Below are positions 38,122 to 43,491 of a stretch of 43,491 bases of DNA, piece after piece. Under the pieces are notes generated by a model that was not told where the DNA came from, did not search any database, and saw only the letters and a list, made by a program, of their open reading frames with translations. Both the position numbers and the translations under genes were made by a program. Origin of the DNA: Chara braunii (taxonomy: Eukaryota > Streptophyta > Charophyceae > Charales > Characeae); assembly GCA_003427395.1 (NCBI GenBank), contig BFEA01000880.1:233053-276543 (forward strand), in the 5' to 3' direction. Each line of letters starts with the position of its first letter. Within the stretch, counting starts at the first letter, position 1.

Positions 38122-38803
38122 GCCGTGGTTAGATAGATTTGCAGTTGTATATCTAGATGACATTCTAGTGTTTAGTAAGACCCTCTAGAAGCATGAGGGC
38201 CATCTGAGTCAGGTCTTGGGGAAGCTGAGAGAAACTAACTTCAAGATCAACGCGAAGAAGTGTGAGTGGGGGAAGACACATGTTTTATACCTGGGCCACG
38301 TTCTAGATGGAGATGGCATAAAGCCTGAGGACAGTAAGATAGCAGCGATTAGAGACTGGCCAACTCCTTGCACGCTGATAAAGTTGCGGTCGTTCCTAGG
38401 GTTGGCAAATTACTATAGAAAGTTGGTCAGAAACTTTTCCACCATCGCTGCTCCCCTTCGCAGGTTTTTGAAGAAAGAGGCAATCTGGATGTGGGACAAA
38501 GAATGTACATCAGCCCTGGGAAAGTTAAAGCGGGCCTTGATAGAGTCCCCAGTTCTCAAGGTAGCCGATCCGTTTCTGCACTTCGTTGTTACCACTGATG
38601 CAAGTGATTATGGTATAGGTGCTGTTTTACAGCAAGACGATGGCAATGGATATAGACCCGTAGGGTTCATGTCTGCTAGAATGCCTTCGGAAAAGGTAGC
38701 GACATCCACCTATGAGAAGGAACTCTACGCTCTCACACAAGCATTAGATCACTGGAAGGACTACTTGCCTGGGAGACACTTCAAAAGTATATTCAGACCA
38801 TGA
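38122..38803 (+). pseudogene. RT catalytic box, thumb and RNase H, element 2
   Basis: After the one-base deletion the frame gives FAVVYLDDILVFSKTL, a TAG at about 38187, then YLGHVLDGDGIKPEDSK, FLGLANYYRKL and the RNase H start VVTTDASDYGIGAVLQQ. It leaves frame near 38795, inside HFK.YSDHETL. Confidence 0.9.
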
Positions 38804-39296
38804 GACGTTAAGGTGGCTGAAAACGCAGGCCAATATGACACCTAAGCTTACTAAGTGGGCTGCAGAGATAGATCAATACGACTTTGAGCTCAAGCCGGTC
38901 AAGGGGAAATACAATGTAGTTGCGGACGCCTTGGGTAGGAGAGCAGGCTACTTTGGAGTAATAGTACATTATCTGGATATAGGGAGAGACCTGCAACAGA
39001 AAGTCAAGGAAGCGTATGCGCATGACCCTATTTATAGCGACCTCCTCAAAAGAGTTAAGGAGGCTCCAGAATCGGAACCAGACTACCACACTATACATGG
39101 GTTACTGTTCGAGAAGACTAACGTAGTGGACCTATTGTGCGTTCCTAACAGTGAAGAGATCCGAAGTCTGATCTTTGGGGAATGTCATGCTACAGAGGGA
39201 CATTTTGGTTGGCAGAAAACATTAGCCAACCTATTGTGCGCGTATACTTGGCTTTGGTATGAAGGCCGACTGCTTGGAGTATGTACGCAGTTGTAA
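38804..39296 (+). pseudogene. RNase H end and integrase zinc-binding region, element 2
   Basis: Encodes KGKYNVVADALGRR (end of RNase H) and HATEGHFGWQKTLANLL, the histidine half of the integrase H2C2 zinc domain. A frameshift near 39250 places the cysteine half (SCKVCQRNK) in the next frame. Confidence 0.85.
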
Positions 39297-39768
39297 AGTC
39301 TGTCAGAGGAATAAGACTACTACGCGAGCCCTTCTAGGTCTTTTCGGACCCTTGCCTATTCCCGAAGGACCCAAAGATTCCGTGTCCATTGACTTTATGG
39401 ATGCAAGCGTCAGGAGTAGGCATGACAAGAACCAAGTCATGGTCATAGTTGATAGGTTTAGCAAATATGCGGTTTTTGTTCCCTTGCCCTCAGAGGCACG
39501 CACAGATTTAGTGATACGAAAGTTCTTTGATCATTGGGCCAGTGACCATGGGCTACCGCTGTCTATAGTTAGTGACAAAGATACCCGGTTCACTAGTCAG
39601 AACTGGCAGGGACTAATGAAAGTCTACGGGTCTAAGTTGCTAACGTCATCTGGGCGTCATTCAGAGACCAACGCTCAGACTGAGCAGAGGAACAAAGTCC
39701 TGCAGCAAGTTCTGAGAATGTATATTAGACCCGACAAGTTAACTGGGATGATATGGTCCCAAAGGTAG
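39259..39768 (+). pseudogene. Integrase catalytic core, element 2
   Basis: Carries SCKVCQRNK, SIDFMDASV with the first Asp, VMVIVDRFSKY, IVSDKDTRFTSQ with the second Asp and GRHSETNAQTEQRN with the Glu, so the D,D-35-E set is readable. It ends at a stop after a frameshift near 39745. The conserved sequence continues in another frame as PKVASAYNNSVH. Confidence 0.9.
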
Positions 39769-40446
39769 CCAGCGCATACAACAATAGCGTGCACTTAGCA
39801 ACTTGTTGGACTCCCAACGAACTGCAAGTCCTTAAGACCACACAGACCGTTTGAGGGACTTAACCGCGATCAGATTCAGAGGCTACTGCCCGGTACTAGG
39901 GAATTTGCGATACAGCATGAAAGGGAGATTGCTACAGTAGTTGAGAACCTCAGGAAGGCCCAACACTGAATGATAGAGCAAGCCAATAAGCACCGTCGCC
40001 CTTCACAGTTGCAAGTAGGCGACTTAGTCTGGGTCAAGTCTAAAGAGTTTGCTCCTGAGGAGAACATCTCACAAAAACTGTTACCTGCGTACAGGGGACC
40101 GTGGCCAGTCCTAAAAATCAAGGGCAGAGAAGATGGACCGTCCTACACAATAGAGATTCCAGCACACCTCCACACCTACCCAGTTTTTCATGCATCAAAG
40201 TTGTTGCCTTGTACCACAAGTCAACAGTTTCCATCACGGAGGTCTATGATCCCCCCGGACATGGATGGAAGGTACGGCATTGATCGCATAGTAGGTGAGG
40301 ATGTCTTTAGAACAGGAGGTAGAGGTTGTCCACAAAAACTGTACAAAGCCATATTCTCCTATCAAGAACCTGAAGACGACTGCTGGTTCACCAGAAAAGA
40401 GCTTCTAGAGACAGCTCCCGATGTAGTGAAACGGTTTTCACCTTAG
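39769..40446 (+). pseudogene. Integrase GPY/F module and chromodomain-like tail, element 2
   Basis: After two more breaks an open frame from 39970 gives VGDLVWVKSKEF, KLLPAYRGPWPVLKI, YPVFHASKLLP and a chromodomain-like YGIDRIVGEDVFRTGG...DDCWFTRKELLETAPDVVKRF. The stop (40444-40446) lies about 20 nt inside the 3' LTR, so the coding end overlaps the LTR. Confidence 0.85.
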
Positions 40447-41369
40447 CAGTAGCGGATGCAGATCCCAGGGCTTGATCCCTAGACCTTACCACACCCGTGT
40501 ACAGTATCGAGTCGACCCCTGTGTGTTTGAACCTGTGACCTGCGTTTTGATAGTTGACTGTTGTCTGTCATAGGTGTGTAGCTGTAGGGGTTCGATCTGC
40601 AGGTCTGTCGAGTAGCGGTTACAGCTGTGTAGAAGTCGTAGCTGCTACAGTCCTGAAGGGTCAAGGTCGTAGCTGCTACAGTTCTGAAAGGCCAAGCCCG
40701 CAGACTTCCGGAAGGTCCAGAAGTGGCCTTTCGAATGTTGCTCACAGCAGACCAGAGGCAAGTGGGTAAGTGGTGAGGCCAACCTTGCTTAGTCAGCGGT
40801 ACCCAGTCCCAGTCTCACTTAGTCCAGTCAGCAAGTATCATGTGGGACTGTGTGCAGTATGGGTCGGTGGAAAAGGGGCAGACCAGCGACCAACAGACGT
40901 CTAAATCAAGAGGCAGCGTCCAGGCATTCATTCATTCTGCTGCGAGCGATGCGGAAGCACTGCCAGTGCCTCTTGTGCGAGGTGGTCTGCAGTTGCCCGA
41001 AGACGAAGTGGGCTGGAAGGAAGACAGAGCAGCCATAGCGGCTAATCGTACCAGGAACAGCAAGCAGCCATACCTGCGCTAGGATAGAGTAGTCTTCAGT
41101 GTGTATGTGTATGCGTGTGCGGTGAGAGTGTGTGTGTGGAACATCCAGGGAGATCCAGTGAAGTGTGTGTGTGAACAAGCAGTGAGGACACAGAGATGGG
41201 GGGAGGATGTAAGGGCGCACATTCGCCATAGTCACTTAAAGCGAGTTTGTATCCGAACTGTGTTCTCGCCTGTAATATGTCCGAGCTTTGTGTGTGGGCG
41301 CCTAGCGCCAGTGTGCTTTGCCACCTGTCTACATGCATGCGAAGTGAGGAGAAAGCGAGTCTGATTGCA
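40427..41369 (+). repeat. 3' LTR of gypsy element 2
   Basis: 943 bp, TGAAACGGTT to GTCTGATTGCA, followed by the GCGC target duplication. No clear polypurine tract abuts its start. The nearest purine-rich stretch is AGAAAAGAG about 28 nt upstream. Confidence 0.9.
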
Positions 41370-41540
41370 GCGCCAAATACAGCAGCAATAATGACCGAGT
41401 GTTCTATTCAGGTGAAGTCATCTTCGAGATGCACGGCCCCAGGAAAACTCAGAGATGCATCTGGTCATATCTGGATTCAAATTTGGGTCTGCGTTGAAAT
41501 AGTTCATGGTTGTACCAGCTCAGCCAGGCCAGCTGGTAAG
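41370..41540. other. Unassigned sequence
   Basis: Right flank of element 2 up to the U6 copy. No feature recognised. Confidence 0.5.
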
Positions 41541-41645
41541 AATTTGGACCATTTCTGGATGTATGTGTGTCATTCTTGCGTAGGGGCCTTGCTAATCTTC
41601 AGACTCTCTATCGTTCTAATTTTAACGGATGTCCCAGAGCTGCAC
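41541..41645 (-). pseudogene. U6 snRNA pseudogene, second copy
   Basis: The minus strand reads the U6 5' region (GGGACATCCGTTAAAATTAG), then ACGATAGAGAG, GAAGATTAGCAAGG, CCCCTACGCAAGAATGACAC and ends GAAATGGTCCAAATT. It keeps more of the 3' end than the first copy but has a damaged 5' hairpin, a short insertion in the central region and no T-run terminator. No A-tail is present. Confidence 0.85.
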
Positions 41646-41909
41646 TGATCTCTCTCTTCGTCCTCCTGGGGCGAGGTCCCACTCGCAGTTATGCTCCTGT
41701 ACCTGGATATGTTTTATGCAGAGATGCAGAAATGCAGGTCAATCTCGATTTTCTGCAAGGGGATAGTCTTCTGATCCTTTCTTCTGTGCAAGTGCACGTA
41801 GGCTGGCAGGTGCTATTTTGATGATGTCAACTGATCATCTGTAGGAAGGGGCAAGGTTTACTGGTTGTGCTTTGAAATCCTTAAAAGCAAACACACACAT
41901 GGGCACGTG
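41646..41909. other. Unassigned sequence
   Basis: Upstream side of the U6 copy. No plant-type USE or TATA in the correct orientation is apparent. Confidence 0.45.
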
Positions 41910-41959
<50 letters not shown>

Positions 41960-41998
41960 GCTCTCTCTCTCTCTGTGCTCTCTCTCTCTCTCTCTCAG
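41910..41998. repeat. (CT)n microsatellite
   Basis: Nearly pure CT dinucleotides with two TGCT/TGTG interruptions. Confidence 0.95.
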
Positions 41999-42517
41999 AG
42001 ATATGGTGACCATTATTGTCAAATGGGGGCATACAGGCGGGGAGAAGGAAGGGGGGGGGGCAGACTGAACCTTCTTACTTTGGGTCAGATCTGTAGGACG
42101 GAGAAGACTGCAAGGAGGAGGAACTGGAAGGACTGCACTGGGCTCAAGGGACTCAGCTTTGAAAATGAAGGATATGGTAGTCTGCTGCAGCGCGGATGAA
42201 ATCATATTCACAAGGGATCAAGTGAATCCAATAATTATAGCTGAAGATAGCTGTGCACTATGCTTATATATTCCCGTGGTAAAGTGGTGAAGGCTCGGCG
42301 TCTTTGGACTGATCAGACCCAAGCTAACCTGATGGAGCCGGTGGGCTCAAATCATCAAAAGGAATTCAGGCAGTAAAAACGTTTGAAGGGCAGGATGAGC
42401 TGTGGAAAAACATGGGTAACGGCATAAGAGAGGTTTTGTCGAAGGGCCTCAGGGCTGAAGAAGATCAACTTGGCACCCAACAAAGTAAACGAGTATTTTG
42501 CCAGAATTTTGTTTGCT
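41999..42517. other. Unassigned sequence with a weak tRNA-like segment
   Basis: No gene. At about 42282-42347, TGGTAAAGTGG resembles a polymerase III A box and GGCTCAAATCA a B box, with an intervening GTCT...AGAC pair. A cloverleaf cannot be completed. Confidence 0.35.
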
Positions 42518-42690
42518 TGTGTGTTGGTTGGTTGGTTTGTTTGTTTGTTTGTTTGTTTGGTTATGTGTTTGTTTGTTTGTGTGCTCGTTTGCTTGTTTAC
42601 TGGCCGGTTGCTTGTTTGCTTGTTGGCTTGTTTGTGTCGTTTGTCTGTTTGTGTGTTTGTTTGTTTGCGTGTGTTTGTTTGTTTGTGTGA
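42518..42690. repeat. (GTTT)n microsatellite
   Basis: Imperfect tetranucleotide GTTT repeat with interruptions such as GTGTGC and GGCCGG. Source of false Thr/Gln/Lys-rich and Cys/Val-rich open frames. Confidence 0.93.
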
Positions 42691-42774
42691 CGACCCGTCC
42701 AAACATGGACGGAAACAAACGACTGATTTCTGAGTTTTGCCCATAGACTGAATGTGTTACATCTTCGACTCACA

Positions 42775-43054
42775 CGGGTCCTACCGGACCCGACTTAGGG
42801 CCGGAGGGACACACCAGGGCCTAAAGGCCCGACCTTTTGGGGTTACAGGCCCTAAAGGCCTGATTTTGGACCAGCACCCATCGGGTAGGCCCAAACGACA
42901 CTTCGTTTGGGCCTGGCGGCGCTCTTGAAGCTGCTGCCCGCCGATTGAGGCTGAACCGTCCATCTGGACGGTCCAGGGTCTGGCCTGGCCTCGCAGCATT
43001 GAGGCCAGACCATTGCCTACCGGTATAAGTACCGGTACCCGCCTCAGTTGAGGC
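42775..43054. other. Cluster of eight perfect hairpins
   Basis: Successive perfect inverted repeats with short loops: 42775-42792 (7 bp), 42817-42830 (5 bp), 42846-42862 (6 bp), 42888-42913 (11 bp), 42955-42972 (8 bp), 42985-43008 (8 bp), 43018-43037 (8 bp) and 43041-43054 (6 bp). Stem sequences differ from one another. The loop is often four bases (TACC, TAAA, CACT, TAAG). Confidence 0.85.
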
Positions 43055-43294
43055 ATCGGCCTACCGGAACTCTACCGGCACGGCATGGTCAGTACCAGGG
43101 TACTGTTTTTATGCGCTAAACTTAGCACAGGGGCTGAAGCAGGAGCGCAGCATAGCGCAGCTTAGCGCAGCAGCGAGCGGAGCAGCAGCAGGGCGACTGA
43201 NCCAGCACGGCGGCCATTGCCGCCTGAGGTACCGGGAGCTTGGAGGGTCTCTCCTCCTCTCCCTCGCCAGTCCCCTCTCTCTCTCTCTCCTCTT

Positions 43295-43348
43295 CCTCCT
43301 CCTTCTTCTTCTTCTTCTTCTTCTTCTCCTTCTTCTTCTTCTTCTTCA
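43295..43348. repeat. (CTT)n microsatellite
   Basis: Imperfect TTC/CTT trinucleotide tract within the LTR-like region. Confidence 0.9.
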
Positions 43349-43491
43349 GATTGGAGACTATCCAGTTGGACAGAGATCAGGGTTGGATTTCGGTGATACG
43401 AGACTGTGGTACTTACCTGATTGGAGACTTGGAGATTGTTGAGGTTGATACTCGGCTGCATCACAGTTGGACACCGGTTACATCTGGACTC

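Larger units (their letters stand above)
32665..41369 (+). mobile_element. Ty3/gypsy retrotransposon, element 2 (decayed)
   Basis: A complete plus-strand element: 5' LTR 32665-33602, primer site 33605-33622, leader with GA repeat and a TTGACC-rich minisatellite, gag 34872-36810, protease and RT from 37015, RNase H, integrase and chromodomain-like tail to 40446, 3' LTR 40427-41369. GCGC flanks both sides (32661-32664, 41370-41373). Stops (TAA 35629, TAG 37753, TAG about 38187) and frameshifts inactivate it. In the roughly 265 nt compared by eye the LTRs differ at about 14 positions. Confidence 0.92.
42686..43491 (+). mobile_element. LTR of a further gypsy-type element (runs off the window)
   Basis: Starts TGTGACGACCCGTCC and its first 65 bp or so match the element-sense start of the element-1 LTRs, including TTTCTGAGTTTTGCCCATAG. 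Beyond that it diverges entirely. It includes a cluster of perfect hairpins (42775-43054), a TATA-like GGTATAAGTACC at 43022-43033 and a CTT-rich tract (43295-43348). The end is outside the window. Confidence 0.7.

Noticed and set aside
42355-42744. Thr/Gln/Asn/Lys-rich and Cys/Val-rich open frames
   Set aside because: They are generated by the GTTT microsatellite read in different frames.

Overview
The window looks like nuclear DNA of a streptophyte green lineage organism, most likely a charophyte alga of the Chara type. This is an inference, not proven by the sequence. It rests on a plant-like CCR4-type nuclease gene, Ty3/gypsy elements with chromodomain-like integrase tails and initiator-Met-type primer sites, TTTAGGG-like tracts, plant-type U6 pseudogenes and very high repeat load. 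It is a short-read assembly: it contains two Nextera mate-pair junction adapters (49-86, 12944-12981), two runs of N (10406-10580, 23309-23338) and one assembly duplication (12796-13213).

Only one convincing host gene is present. It lies at about 5759-10043 (+) and encodes a CCCH zinc finger, a long Gly-rich region and a CCR4/Angel-type endonuclease-exonuclease-phosphatase (EEP) domain. The EEP domain is split by a roughly 430-residue insertion that holds several SUMO-interacting-like motifs. The reading frame is broken in a G/C homopolymer tract near 7204-7325. Sequence upstream of it (1-5700) is micro- and minisatellites, a degenerate tandem array of about 0.9 kb interrupted by a U6 retropseudogene, and an LTR fragment.

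Downstream, 10044-15079 holds simple repeats, an inverted duplication of an unrecognised coding-like segment (10660-11545) and several degenerate tandem families. Two nearly complete but decayed Ty3/gypsy elements follow. Element 1 is on the minus strand (15080-24967, TSD CAAT). It was inserted into one copy of a local repeat. Element 2 is on the plus strand (32665-41369, TSD GCGC). A solo LTR (29558-30888) and LTR fragments (1-48, 3762-4256) belong to the family of element 1. The start of another LTR with the same terminus lies at 42686-43491.

The most unusual part is 24972-31824. A decayed Penelope-like reverse transcriptase (25300-26100) runs, largely in one reading frame, into a VST-rich minisatellite linker, a Josephin-like cysteine protease domain (27181-27500) and a RING-type zinc finger (27737-28009). 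Downstream are copies of a short conserved terminal sequence carrying hammerhead-ribozyme-like cores (31164-31200, 31664-31700, 31712-31748). Two of these are in direct orientation exactly 500 nt apart and two form a long palindrome. Penelope-like elements are known to carry hammerhead ribozymes, so these parts may be remnants of one element family. A retroelement that pairs a Josephin-like (deubiquitinase-type) domain with a RING (E3-type) domain is not one I recognise. It is the best candidate here for an undescribed system, although this copy is clearly dead.
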